Positions 26,127 through 34,282 of a stretch of 50,037 nucleotides of DNA are shown here, piece by piece. A model generated the notes under the pieces. The model worked only from the letters and a program-made list of their open reading frames with translations. It made no database searches and had not been told where the DNA came from. Positions within the stretch are counted from its first letter, which is position 1, and each line of letters opens with the position of its first letter. This stretch comes from Cardiobacteriaceae bacterium (GTDB taxonomy: Bacteria; Pseudomonadota; Gammaproteobacteria; Cardiobacteriales; Cardiobacteriaceae), in the NCBI GenBank assembly GCA_017934275.1, contig JAGBJT010000028.1, forward strand, positions 1-50,037. The letters are read 5' to 3'. Made by a program: the position numbers and the translations under genes.

Positions 26127-26816
26127 ATGAATAAATACATTGCCGAAATGATCGGCACAATGATTTTGGTAGTTGTCGGTTGCGGTACTGCGATGTTAGT
26201 CGGTTGTAATGCAGCTGCTGGCTCTGGTTATCTACTTACGGCTTTGGCTTTTGGTTTAGCGATTGTTGCCACGGCTTATTCAATCGGCAATATTTCTGGT
26301 TGCCACATCAATCCAGCGGTTTCGCTCGGTGTTTTACTTTCAGGAAAAATGACGGTAAATGACTTTATCGGCTATGTAATTTCGCAATGCGTTGGTGCTT
26401 TGGTTGGCGCAGGAATTTTGCTGGCGATTTTCCAACTTGGCGGCGTAACAGATATGACTGGCGGACTTGGTTCTAACGGTTTAGCGGGGGTAAATGGCAA
26501 TGCTGCTGCTGGTGTTTTGGTTGAAGTTGTTTTGACCTTTATCTTCGTGCTGGCAATTTTGGGAGTTACTAGCGACAAAGCTGGACACGGTTCATTTGCT
26601 GGTTTGGTTATTGGTTTAACTCTTGTTTTGGTGCATATTTTGGGAATTGGTTTAACGGGAACTTCGGTAAATCCAGCTCGTTCATTTGGTCCAGCTTTGC
26701 TTGCGGGATTAAATAATCCTGAATCGAAAGCTCTTACTGATTTATGGGTATTCATTGTCGGACCATTTATCGGTTCAGCTCTTGCTGCTGTTACTTACAA
26801 ATTCCTCGAAAAATAA
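26127..26816 (+). CDS. aqpZ: Aquaporin Z
   Basis: AqpZ is a tetrameric inner-membrane water channel. The 229-residue protein has six membrane helices and both NPA boxes: HINPAVSLG (62-64) and SVNPARSFGPA (182-184). The Arg after the second NPA, the selectivity-filter Arg, is present. The residue at the His position of the filter (LVHILGIGLTGTSVNP region) fits AqpZ more than the glycerol channel GlpF. It has a GGAG site about 11 bases upstream and its own terminator downstream. The sequence between gluQ and this gene holds only the possible small ORF. Confidence 0.95.
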   Translation: MNKYIAEMIGTMILVVVGCGTAMLVGCNAAAGSGYLLTALAFGLAIVATAYSIGNISGCHINPAVSLGVLLSGKMTVNDFIGYVISQCVGALVGAGILLAIFQLGGVTDMTGGLGSNGLAGVNGNAAAGVLVEVVLTFIFVLAILGVTSDKAGHGSFAGLVIGLTLVLVHILGIGLTGTSVNPARSFGPALLAGLNNPESKALTDLWVFIVGPFIGSALAAVTYKFLEK

Positions 26817-26845
26817 TCACAATCCAACAACTTGCAGAATCAAAA

Positions 26846-26876
26846 AAACACGGTTTTTACACCGTGTTTTTTTATT
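26846..26876. terminator. Bidirectional terminator between aqpZ and ettA
   Basis: AACACGGT/ACCGTGTT stem flanked by A7 and T7 runs lies between the convergent aqpZ and ettA genes and can serve both. Confidence 0.85.
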
Positions 26877-26888
26877 TATGCAAATCGC

Positions 26889-28553
26889 TTACTTCAATTT
26901 TTTATATTTAATCCGATGTGGTTGATCGGCTTCTGCGCCGAGGCGTTTATGGCGGTCGGCTTCGTATTCGGAGTAAGTTCCCGTATAAAACACGACTTCG
27001 CTATCGCCTTCGAATGCCAGAATATGCGTTGCCACACGGTCTAAAAACCAGCGGTCGTGCGAAATAACCAGCACGCAGCCTGCAAAAGACAAAATTGCTT
27101 CTTCCAAAGCCCGCAAAGTTTCCACATCTAAATCATTAGTCGGTTCGTCGAGCAGGAGCACATTGCCGCCCGTTTTGAGCAATTTTGCGAGATACAAACG
27201 ATTGCGCTCACCGCCTGATAAATCCCCTACTCTTTTTTGCTGATCCGCACCTTTGAAGTTAAAGCGTCCGATATAAGCGCGGCTAGGAATGGTGTAATTA
27301 CCGACGGTGATGTTGTCTAATCCGTCGGAAATTTCTTCCCATACGGTTTTGGAATTATCGAGTGCATCACGGAATTGTCCGACGAATGCGAGTTTTACCG
27401 TTTCACCGATTTCGATTGTGCCGCCATCTGGTTGTTCTGTGCCCGCGATGATGTTGAAGAGAGTTGATTTTCCCGCGCCGTTTGGTCCGATGATACCGAG
27501 CACCGCACCTTTCGGTAGATTGAAACTTAAATTTTCATACAAGCATTTGAATTCGAAGCTTTTTGCCAAATTGTCGGCGATGATGACTTTATCTCCCAAG
27601 CGGTCGGCGGTTGGAATATAGATTTCTTGGGTTTCGGCGCGTTTTTGAAATTCACGGCTGGACAATTCTTCAAAGCGAGCCAGCCGTGCTTTGCTTTTAC
27701 TGTGCCGTCCTTTGGCATTAGAGCGCACCCATTCCAATTCCTGTTTAAGAGCGCGACGGTGTGCGGATTCTTGTTTTTCTTCGATTTCGAGGCGTTTTTC
27801 TTTTTGTTCGAGCCAGCTGGAATAATTACCCTGCCAAGGAATACCTTGTCCGCGGTCGAGTTCCAAAATCCAGCCTGCGACATTGTCTAAAAAATATCTA
27901 TCGTGAGTTACCGCCACAACCGTGCCTGGAAAATCGTGTAAATACCGTTCCAGCCAAGCGATTGACTCCGCATCAAGATGGTTGGTCGGTTCATCTAACA
28001 GCAACATATCAGGATTAGATAGCAACAAACGGCAAAGCGCAACCCGACGGCGTTCTCCGCCCGATAAAGTCGCCGCTTTCTGTTCCCAAGGCGGAAGACG
28101 CAAGGCATCGGCAGCAATTTCCATTCGCACTTCACCGTCGTTTCCGCCGCCTGCCGCGATTTTGTTTTCCAATTCCGCTTGCCGTGCCGCTAGCGCATCA
28201 AAATCCGCATCTGGTTCGGCATAAGCGGCATAGACGGCGTTTAATTCTTCCTGCAAAGCGGCAATATCTCCGAGAGCTTCTGAAACGATTTCTTTTACCG
28301 TCTTATCGCCGTCAAGTTGCGGTTCCTGCGGTAAATAACCGATATTGAGCCCCGCCATCGGAATTGCTTCACCCAAAATATCGGTATCAACTCCCGCCAT
28401 AATTTTGAGTAGCGTCGATTTTCCTGCACCGTTTAAGCCCAGCACCCCGATTTTTGCGCCAGGAAAAAACGAAAGCGAAATATCTTTCAAAATGTATTTA
28501 CCGCCCGCAACCACCTTGCCAACACGGTTCATCGAATAAACATATTGAGCCAT
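26889..28553 (-). CDS. ettA: Energy-dependent translational throttle protein EttA (ABC-F)
   Basis: EttA is a soluble ABC-F ATPase that binds the ribosomal E site and gates the first elongation step according to ATP/ADP. The 554-residue length matches E. coli EttA (555). Two ABC modules are present. The first has Walker A GLNGAGKSTLLKI and signature LSGGERRRVALC. The second has Walker A GPNGAGKSTLFNI and signature LSGGERNRLYLAK. The arm and linker regions (LEWVRSNAKGRHSKSKARL) are also typical. The Walker B boxes LLLDEPTNHLDAES and LLLDEPTNDLDVET are intact. Confidence 0.97.
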   Translation of the reverse strand: MAQYVYSMNRVGKVVAGGKYILKDISLSFFPGAKIGVLGLNGAGKSTLLKIMAGVDTDILGEAIPMAGLNIGYLPQEPQLDGDKTVKEIVSEALGDIAALQEELNAVYAAYAEPDADFDALAARQAELENKIAAGGGNDGEVRMEIAADALRLPPWEQKAATLSGGERRRVALCRLLLSNPDMLLLDEPTNHLDAESIAWLERYLHDFPGTVVAVTHDRYFLDNVAGWILELDRGQGIPWQGNYSSWLEQKEKRLEIEEKQESAHRRALKQELEWVRSNAKGRHSKSKARLARFEELSSREFQKRAETQEIYIPTADRLGDKVIIADNLAKSFEFKCLYENLSFNLPKGAVLGIIGPNGAGKSTLFNIIAGTEQPDGGTIEIGETVKLAFVGQFRDALDNSKTVWEEISDGLDNITVGNYTIPSRAYIGRFNFKGADQQKRVGDLSGGERNRLYLAKLLKTGGNVLLLDEPTNDLDVETLRALEEAILSFAGCVLVISHDRWFLDRVATHILAFEGDSEVVFYTGTYSEYEADRHKRLGAEADQPHRIKYKKLK

Positions 28554-28630
28554 TTGTTTTTAGTCTCCAAAAAGAAAATATTTATAAAAAGTTATATTTT
28601 TGATGTTATCAACGGTATTTCAGTTTTATT

Positions 28631-28855
28631 TCAAGGATTTCTTTCAATATCAAGTTCAATATCCGCAACTGCTGGATTCCAAGTCATTACCCAATCGTAT
28701 AAAGAATTTTTCGGCTTGATTTTCTGAAATGACTTGTAGTCCAAAAGCACATATTTAATTTCATCTTCCGAACCAATAAACATCGGGGTCGAAATATCTT
28801 CTCCCATTGCTTCGAGGTTATTTTTAAGTTCCTCAACCGACATTAAATTTTGCAT
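28631..28855 (-). CDS. Small Phd/YefM-antitoxin-like protein in the guanidine operon
   Basis: This 74-residue protein is preceded by a strong GGAG site. The pattern STPMFIGSEDEIKYVLLDYKSF resembles the central strand-helix of Phd/YefM-type antitoxins, but the N-terminal DNA-binding part is not convincing. It starts 13 bases after the stop of the guanidinium exporter gene, on the same strand, so it should share the riboswitch-controlled transcript. No toxin gene follows; ettA starts further downstream. It may be a solitary antitoxin-like protein or an unrelated small protein. Confidence 0.6.
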   Translation of the reverse strand: MQNLMSVEELKNNLEAMGEDISTPMFIGSEDEIKYVLLDYKSFQKIKPKNSLYDWVMTWNPAVADIELDIERNP

Positions 28856-28868
28856 TTTTGTATCTCCT

Positions 28869-29186
28869 TCAACTGTCAGAAAGTTTCAGAAAAATTATTC
28901 CGATAAGAATAAAAACCGTGCCGATGATTTTGAAAACATTGACATTTTCCGCGAAGAATAAACCTCCGCAAACCGCAACTCCCAAAATTCCAACCGCTAC
29001 CCAAATCGAATATGCAATTCCAAGCGGTAGATTTTTGAGTGATATTCCGAGCAAAACCAAGCTTAATAAATAAGCCATTACGGTCAAAATAGTCGGTAAA
29101 AACCGCGAAAAACCATCGCTAAACTTCAAAGCCACCGCCCAGACGATTTCCAATAATCCTGCAAGTAGCAAAATAAACCAAGACAT
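28869..29186 (-). CDS. gdx: Guanidinium exporter (SMR family, SugE/Gdx)
   Basis: The 105-residue protein has four membrane helices of the small multidrug resistance family. It starts MSWFILLLAGLLEIVWAVAL, carries the essential Glu13 and continues with the SugE/Gdx-type KFSDGFSRF. Gdx proteins export guanidinium in exchange for protons as antiparallel dimers. The assignment to Gdx rather than EmrE is supported by the upstream guanidine-II riboswitch, which is known to control such exporters. The ribosome-binding site AGGGAT lies just after the second riboswitch hairpin, so translation can be gated by guanidine. Confidence 0.93.
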   Translation of the reverse strand: MSWFILLLAGLLEIVWAVALKFSDGFSRFLPTILTVMAYLLSLVLLGISLKNLPLGIAYSIWVAVGILGVAVCGGLFFAENVNVFKIIGTVFILIGIIFLKLSDS

Positions 29187-29198
29187 TAGTTATCCCTG

Positions 29199-29247
29199 TC
29201 TGGGTCGTCCCAGAAATATAGAAAAGAAATTCAAGGTCGTCCCTGAA
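29199..29247 (-). promoter_or_regulatory. Guanidine-II riboswitch (mini-ykkC)
   Basis: On the minus strand two short hairpins occur in tandem. TTCAGG and CCTTGAA (29230-29247) enclose a GACGA loop, and TCTGGG and CCCAGA (29199-29214) enclose a perfect ACGA loop. Paired hairpins with ACGR loops are the signature of the mini-ykkC, or guanidine-II, riboswitch class. The second hairpin ends about ten bases before the gdx ribosome-binding site. Guanidine binding, through dimerisation of the two loops, is expected to free that site. The match to a gdx gene directly downstream makes the call strong. Confidence 0.9.
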
Positions 29248-29360
29248 TTTTTGCGCGAAAAAATCCTATAAAACTGCTAATTTTTGACAAAAAATGCTAG
29301 CCACATCGTTTTGCTTACAATCCCGCGCTTTCTTTTTCAACACAAACAAAGGATAGAACT

Positions 29361-29858
29361 ATGGCAGAAGAACAAGCCCAACAACCAGTTGTTCTGGAAC
29401 TGAGAAAAATTTATCTCGGCAACTTATCAATCGAAGTGCCCGATGCTCCTGAAATTTTCAACGCTGAATTAAATCCGCAAATCACTCTTGGTATTTCACA
29501 TCAAATCGCACAATTGAAAGAAGAAGGATTTTTCGGAGTTCGTCTTCGTTTAACGGTAACCGCAAAAAATGCCGCTGATGAAAAAGTTATTTATCTCATC
29601 GAAGCTGAACAAGGCGGTGTATTTGAAATTCGCGGTTTGGAAGAAAGATATATGCACCACGCGCTCAATGTTTATTGCACCACCACGCTTTATCCATATG
29701 CTCGTGAGACGGTGAGCTCGGCGGTTATTGATGCTGGATTTCCTCCGCTTTATCTTGCTCCGATTAACTTCGATGCAATTTATCAACAACAACTTGCCCA
29801 GCAACAGCAGCAGCAAGCAGCAGAACCAGCTGAACCAGTTGAAGGTTCTGATTCATAA
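29361..29858 (+). CDS. secB: Protein-export chaperone SecB
   Basis: SecB keeps preproteins unfolded and delivers them to SecA. The 165-residue length is slightly longer than E. coli SecB (155) because of a Gln/Ala-rich tail (about residues 142-165). Conserved blocks are LRKIYLGNLSIEVPDAP, LYPYARETVSSAVIDAGFPP and the terminal LAPINFDAIYQQQLAQ. The gene has an intrinsic terminator and is not joined to the dapE gene that follows. Confidence 0.97.
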   Translation: MAEEQAQQPVVLELRKIYLGNLSIEVPDAPEIFNAELNPQITLGISHQIAQLKEEGFFGVRLRLTVTAKNAADEKVIYLIEAEQGGVFEIRGLEERYMHHALNVYCTTTLYPYARETVSSAVIDAGFPPLYLAPINFDAIYQQQLAQQQQQQAAEPAEPVEGSDS

Positions 29859-29880
29859 AACCTCCCGCTTCAATTCAACG

Positions 29881-29918
29881 AAAAAACAGCAATCTAAAAA
29901 AATTGCTGTTTTTTTTAT
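29881..29918 (+). terminator. Intrinsic terminator of secB
   Basis: AAAACAGCAAT/ATTGCTGTTTT stem with an A-rich loop and a T8 tail, 22 bases after the secB stop. Confidence 0.85.
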
Positions 29919-29951
29919 TTCCACTCAACCGTTTTCGCTCAACTTTGCACT

Positions 29952-31109
29952 ATGGAATATCAAAAAATCAGAAATCTGCTTGACCGTCTGCTCGAATGTC
30001 CTTCGATTAGCCCGAATAATGCTGGTTGCTTGGAAATTGTTGCTGGTGAATTAGACGGTTTTAATCTGCAAAGAATTGATTTAGCCGATACCGCGAATTT
30101 ATTTGCAAGCTACGGACAAGGTTTTCCGCATATTTCTTTTGTCGGGCATATTGATGTTGTGCCTGCAAATCCCGCTGAATGGACGAGCAATCCCTTTATT
30201 CCTACCGAACGAGACGGCAAAATTTTCGCCCGCGGTGCAGCGGATATGAAATCAGGCGTTGCGGCAACGGTAATCGCTGCAAAATATCTTGCGAAGTTGA
30301 TGGAGAGCGAAAAAATCACGGGCACAATTTCGCTACTTATAACCTCCGACGAAGAAGCAACGGGATTAAACGGCATTGCGGCGGTGATGCCGATTTTGGC
30401 GGAGCGCGGCATAAATATTGACTATGCGATTGTTGCCGAACCGACGGCACGGGAAAATCTCGGAGATTGCGCGCGCAAAGGACGGCGCGGTTCGCTCAAT
30501 TTAGAGCTAGAAATTGTGGGAATTGAAGGTCATATCGCTTATCCCGAAAAATTACGCAATCCGATTTTTCCGCTTGCGGAGATTTTGGCGCGACTTGGGG
30601 AAATCGTCTGGGATACGGGATATTTAGAATTTCCGCCGACTTCTTGTCAGGTAAGCAATTTTCAAGCGGGATTAGGCGCAGAAAATGTTGTCCCACGCAC
30701 GGCAAGGGCAAAAATCAACTGGCGGTTCAATCCGCTTTACACGGAAGAGAAAATCCGCCAAATTGTGGAAAAAATTGTGGCGGAAGTTTGTGAAAAATCG
30801 ACCACGGCGAATTTTTCTTGGCGACTGTCGGGAGATGCTTTTGCCACCGCTGATGAAATTATTTGCACGGCACTGTCTGATGCGGTAAAAGAAAATCTCG
30901 GCACTACGCTGGAATTTAATACCGCGGGCGGCACTTCTGACGGTAGATTTTTGGCAAAACACGGCGCAAAAGTCGTCGAATTCGGAGTTTGTAACGCCAG
31001 CATTCACAAAGCCGATGAATGGGTTAAAGCCGCAGATTTAGAACCGCTAGCCAAAATCTATTTCGATTGCGCCAAAAATATTTTTACTCATTTCAAAAAT
31101 ACAAAATAA
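29952..31109 (+). CDS. dapE: Succinyl-diaminopimelate desuccinylase
   Basis: DapE hydrolyses N-succinyl-LL-diaminopimelate in lysine and cell-wall precursor synthesis. The 385-residue M20-family enzyme has the dizinc motifs FVGHIDVVP (first His and Asp), RGAADMKSGVAA, LLITSDEEATG (the catalytic Glu and bridging residues) and AEPT. The C-terminal zinc His is in VCNASIHKADEW. The length matches E. coli DapE (375). No other lys/dap gene is near, so it stands alone, followed by rnr after about 18 bases. Confidence 0.95.
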   Translation: MEYQKIRNLLDRLLECPSISPNNAGCLEIVAGELDGFNLQRIDLADTANLFASYGQGFPHISFVGHIDVVPANPAEWTSNPFIPTERDGKIFARGAADMKSGVAATVIAAKYLAKLMESEKITGTISLLITSDEEATGLNGIAAVMPILAERGINIDYAIVAEPTARENLGDCARKGRRGSLNLELEIVGIEGHIAYPEKLRNPIFPLAEILARLGEIVWDTGYLEFPPTSCQVSNFQAGLGAENVVPRTARAKINWRFNPLYTEEKIRQIVEKIVAEVCEKSTTANFSWRLSGDAFATADEIICTALSDAVKENLGTTLEFNTAGGTSDGRFLAKHGAKVVEFGVCNASIHKADEWVKAADLEPLAKIYFDCAKNIFTHFKNTK

Positions 31110-31126
31110 AGAATAACTTATAAATT

Positions 31127-33478
31127 ATGAATAAAGATAAAAATAAGCCATTTAGCGAACTTCATAACTGGAAAAATTTAGATAAAAATTACCAAGAAGA
31201 GTGTAAAAAATATAAGGGTATAGCTATTCCCAGCCGTGAATTTATTTGCGAGGTTTTAACAAAAATAAAAATTCCCATAACTGCCGATGAACTTGCCGCT
31301 ATTTTTAACCTCAATACCGAAGAAGAAAAAATCCTTTTTCACCGCTTAAAAGCAATGCGCCGCGACGGTGAGTTAAAAGCAAATAAACATAATGAAAAAT
31401 TGATATTCAAAGTAGCAAGAAATTATCTAATGAAACAAGGAGAACAAAATATGGAAAATAAAAATACGGAAATAGATACGAAAAAAAATAACAAGAGTGC
31501 AAAAAAAGCAATATTACTTGCGCAACCTGAAAATTATGCTTGGATAGAATTTTTTGATAAATCGCCGCAGGGGTTTGTCGGAGAAGATTTTCAACTCGGT
31601 GCGATGCACGGCGATGTTGTCTTAGTCGAAAAATTATCGAACAAACTTGCCGCCAATTACCACTCACATAGCCGCAAAGAAGAAACCGCGCACACAAACG
31701 CCGAAAATTACCGCGTCATCGAAATTTTGGAACGCAAAACTCCGCGGCTTGTCGGCAAACTCGAAATTGAAGACGGCGATTTTCTTCTGCCAATCAACCG
31801 TCAAATCAACTATCTGTTCTACATCACGGATAGCGCAAATCTTGAATTTGACCACAAATCTCTGCTGCTTGCGGAAATTACTAAATATCCGACCGACGAA
31901 GAATACGGCGAAGTACGACTATTAGAAGTGCTCGACGAAGAGCATACTTCGGGAATTGAAAGCATTCTCGCAATTGAAAATCACAACATACCGACCGATT
32001 TTTCCCCTGAAACACTCTTGGAAGTCGCTGATTTACCCGAAAATCCCAGCGAAATTGATTACCAAAACCGCCTTGATTTGCGCGCCCTTCCCTTCGTAAC
32101 CATCGACGGTATCGACTCGCGGGATTTTGACGACGCTGTTTATGCTGAAAAAAATGCTGATGGCTACCGTCTTTTCGTCGCAATTGCCGATGTTTCGCAC
32201 TATGTCCGTCCCAATTCCGCACTTGATAAAGATGCCGCAATCCGCTCAACATCGGTATATTTTCCGAAACGCGTAGTTCCGATGCTGCCAGAAAAGCTCT
32301 CCAACGGTCTTTGCTCGCTCAATCCCAATTGCGACCGCTTGACAATGACCGCAATTTTGGATATCGCCAAAACAGGAGAAATTACAAAATATGAATTCGC
32401 TGAAACGCTTATTCATTCGCAAGCACGCCTGACTTATCAAGCAGTCGAAGAATTACTTTTCACAGAAAAAAATCCCGAACTCGAAACGCAATTTGCCCAA
32501 GTTTTACCGTCGCTTACCGTCCTAAAAGAAATTTTCGAATTAAGAACAAAATTACGCGCTGCCCGCGGTTCAATCGATTTTGATATTCCAGAGGCGGAAT
32601 TTATTTATGACGCAGAAGGAAAAATCGCAGAAATTCACTGCAAAGCGCGGCTTAATTCACACCGCCTCATCGAAGAATGTATGCTCGCCGCCAACGCTTG
32701 CGCTGCCGAATTCGTCGATAAAGCAAAAATTCCCGCGCTCTACCGCATTCACGATAAACCGCAAGAACTAAAAATCCAAGATTTACGCAAGTTTTTAGCG
32801 AAAACTCTCGGTCGCACGGTCAATATCCCCCAAGATTTTCAAAAAGCAGCGGCTTTTGCCAAAGTTATGGAACAAACTAAAAATCGCTCTGAATTTCAAG
32901 TGATTGCCAAAATGATGCTGATGAGCCTCGAAAAGGCGGTTTATTCCAATGAAAATCACGGTCATTTCGCGCTCGCACTCGATAATTACGCGCATTTCAC
33001 TTCGCCAATCCGCCGTTACCCTGATTTACTCTTACACCGTGCAATCCGCTTTATTCTGCAAAACGGCACACGGGAAAATTATTTCTATACCGATAAAAAA
33101 ATGCTTGAACTCGCAACCCAAACCACATTGGCAGAAATCCGCGCCGATACCGCTAGCCGCGAAGCCGTCGAATATCTCAAATGCGAATATTTAAGCAATA
33201 AACTCGGCGAAGAATTAACGGGCACAATCACAGGCATCACGCATTTCGGAATGTTTGTCGAACTAAATGAACTATTCATCAGCGGATTGGTGCATATTTC
33301 CCGTATAACTCCGAGCGATTACTACTACTTCAACCCCGAAACTATGATCCTATTCGGCGAAAAAACGAGAACAACTTACAAAATCGGCGATACCGTCAAA
33401 GTCATCGTCGCCAGCGTCAATAAACAAGAACGAAAAATTGATTTCGAAATGCAACCCGACAAAAAAAGAAAAAAATAG
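31127..33478 (+). CDS. rnr: Ribonuclease R
   Basis: RNase R is a 3'-to-5' exoribonuclease that can degrade structured RNA. The 783-residue protein has an N-terminal winged-helix domain (about 35-85), two cold-shock-like domains, the RNB catalytic core and a C-terminal S1 domain (GTITGITHFGMFVELNELF). The catalytic acidic cluster is visible in TIDGIDSRDFDDAVYAE. The basic C-terminal extension is short (KQERKIDFEMQPDKKRKK). The usual neighbour rlmB is absent. The gene ends at the start of the repeated region that contains the first guide-RNA-like locus. Confidence 0.95.
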   Translation: MNKDKNKPFSELHNWKNLDKNYQEECKKYKGIAIPSREFICEVLTKIKIPITADELAAIFNLNTEEEKILFHRLKAMRRDGELKANKHNEKLIFKVARNYLMKQGEQNMENKNTEIDTKKNNKSAKKAILLAQPENYAWIEFFDKSPQGFVGEDFQLGAMHGDVVLVEKLSNKLAANYHSHSRKEETAHTNAENYRVIEILERKTPRLVGKLEIEDGDFLLPINRQINYLFYITDSANLEFDHKSLLLAEITKYPTDEEYGEVRLLEVLDEEHTSGIESILAIENHNIPTDFSPETLLEVADLPENPSEIDYQNRLDLRALPFVTIDGIDSRDFDDAVYAEKNADGYRLFVAIADVSHYVRPNSALDKDAAIRSTSVYFPKRVVPMLPEKLSNGLCSLNPNCDRLTMTAILDIAKTGEITKYEFAETLIHSQARLTYQAVEELLFTEKNPELETQFAQVLPSLTVLKEIFELRTKLRAARGSIDFDIPEAEFIYDAEGKIAEIHCKARLNSHRLIEECMLAANACAAEFVDKAKIPALYRIHDKPQELKIQDLRKFLAKTLGRTVNIPQDFQKAAAFAKVMEQTKNRSEFQVIAKMMLMSLEKAVYSNENHGHFALALDNYAHFTSPIRRYPDLLLHRAIRFILQNGTRENYFYTDKKMLELATQTTLAEIRADTASREAVEYLKCEYLSNKLGEELTGTITGITHFGMFVELNELFISGLVHISRITPSDYYYFNPETMILFGEKTRTTYKIGDTVKVIVASVNKQERKIDFEMQPDKKRKK

Positions 33479-33567
33479 CCCGCGTCGCGCGGGAGCGGTC
33501 GCGTGCCGCGACGGGCGTTCCTTATTTGCATCTACGAGTGTCGTTAATTTATATTTATTTGCAAGAC

Positions 33568-33600
33568 AAATCCGCCGTTTTTTGATACGGCGGATTTTTT
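33568..33600 (+). terminator. Intrinsic terminator after rnr
   Basis: AAATCCGCCGT/ACGGCGGATTT stem with a short loop and T6 tail. A variant copy lies at 49397-49426 in the second repeated region, where it does not follow a plus-strand gene. Confidence 0.8.
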
Positions 33601-33628
33601 ATTTTTCACCGTCATTGCACGCCCTCTT

Positions 33629-34000
33629 CCGTCATTTTGAGCCGCAGGCGAAAAATCTCACCGTAACCGTCATTTTGATCGAAGCGAAAAATCCCGTCCG
33701 ACCGTCATTTTGAATCGTCAGACGAAAAATCTCACCGCAACCGTCATTTTGAGCGAAGCGAAAAATCTCGTTCAACCGTCATTTTGATCCGCAGGCGAAA
33801 AATCTCGCTGCAACCATCATTTTGAGCGAAGCGAAAAATCCCGCTGCAACCGTCATTTTGAGCCGTCAAACGAAAAATCTCACAGCAACCGTCGTTTTGA
33901 ACCGTCAGGCGAAAAATCTCGTTCAACCGTCATTTTGATCCGCAGGCGAAAAATCTCGCTGCAACCATCATTTTGAGCGAAGCGAAAAATCCCGCTGCAA
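33629..34000 (+). repeat. Tandem array of ten 35-38-bp units (GTCATTTTGA family), copy 1
   Basis: Ten units share the core CGTCATTTTGA, then either GCCGCAGGCG or GCGAAGCG, then AAAAATC. They are spaced by only 6-9 variable bases and end in a degenerate unit (GTTATTCAATCCG). The core also occurs in single palindromic repeats at 15178-15258 and 40948-41066. There are no spacers of CRISPR length. Confidence 0.85.
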
Positions 34001-34194
34001 CCGTTATTCAATCCGTAAGAAAAACATCATCATTTGTCAGACATACTGATACACAACAGCAGCAAAACAGCAGTATTCGCGGTAGAAACTAGCGATTTAT
34101 TTATAATACATCGGTATGAACTATTCATATGGAAATAGTTGAAAATAATTCAATTGTATGAATTTATGCGGTATTTGTTATGTACTTGAGTGGT

Positions 34195-34282
34195 ATATCG
34201 TCGCCCCCCCAAATCGGGGTAGGCTATAATTGAAAGTAGTATTGCGCAGCGACAATTTTTAGTTATAGCCACCCCCCAAATC
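34195..34282 (+). CRISPR. CRISPR-like repeat pair with one 31-nt spacer, locus 1
   Basis: Repeat 1 (34195-34230, 36 nt) contains CCCCCCAAATCGGGG and ends GGCTATAAT. Repeat 2 starts GTTATAGCC at 34262, continues CCCCCCAAATC and then diverges at 34283. Between them lie 31 bases (34231-34261) unrelated to those in locus 2. The palindromic ends GTTATAGC/GCTATAAT and the 36-nt length resemble type II-C repeats such as GTTGTAGC...GCTACAAT of Neisseria. The terminal TATAAT could be a promoter -10 within the repeat. No cas gene is adjacent. Confidence 0.5.

Larger units (their letters stand above)
33479..34230 (+). repeat. Long repeated leader, copy 1 (related to 49297-49872)
   Basis: About 750 bases after rnr are shared, with differences, with the region from about 49297. 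The shared order is a GC-rich hairpin segment, a CCTTATTTG stretch, the hairpin at 33568-33600, a tandem array of 35-38-bp units, and an AT-rich segment (ATCCGTAAGAAAA... CAGTATTCGCGGTAGAAA... GAATTTATGCGGTATTTG). It ends with a CRISPR-like repeat. The AT-rich part, about 200 bases, is the best conserved. Together they look like a leader that travels with the following guide-RNA-like unit. Confidence 0.8.

Noticed and set aside
33438-33713. ORFs across the repeat region after rnr, and small ORFs on the opposite strand there
   Set aside because: They consist of hairpins and tandem repeats with repetitive low-information translations and no start signals.
33629-34000. The tandem GTCATTTTGA array as a CRISPR array
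   Set aside because: Units are 35-38 bp in all with only 6-9 variable bases between cores; there are no spacers of CRISPR length, and the same core occurs as single palindromes elsewhere.
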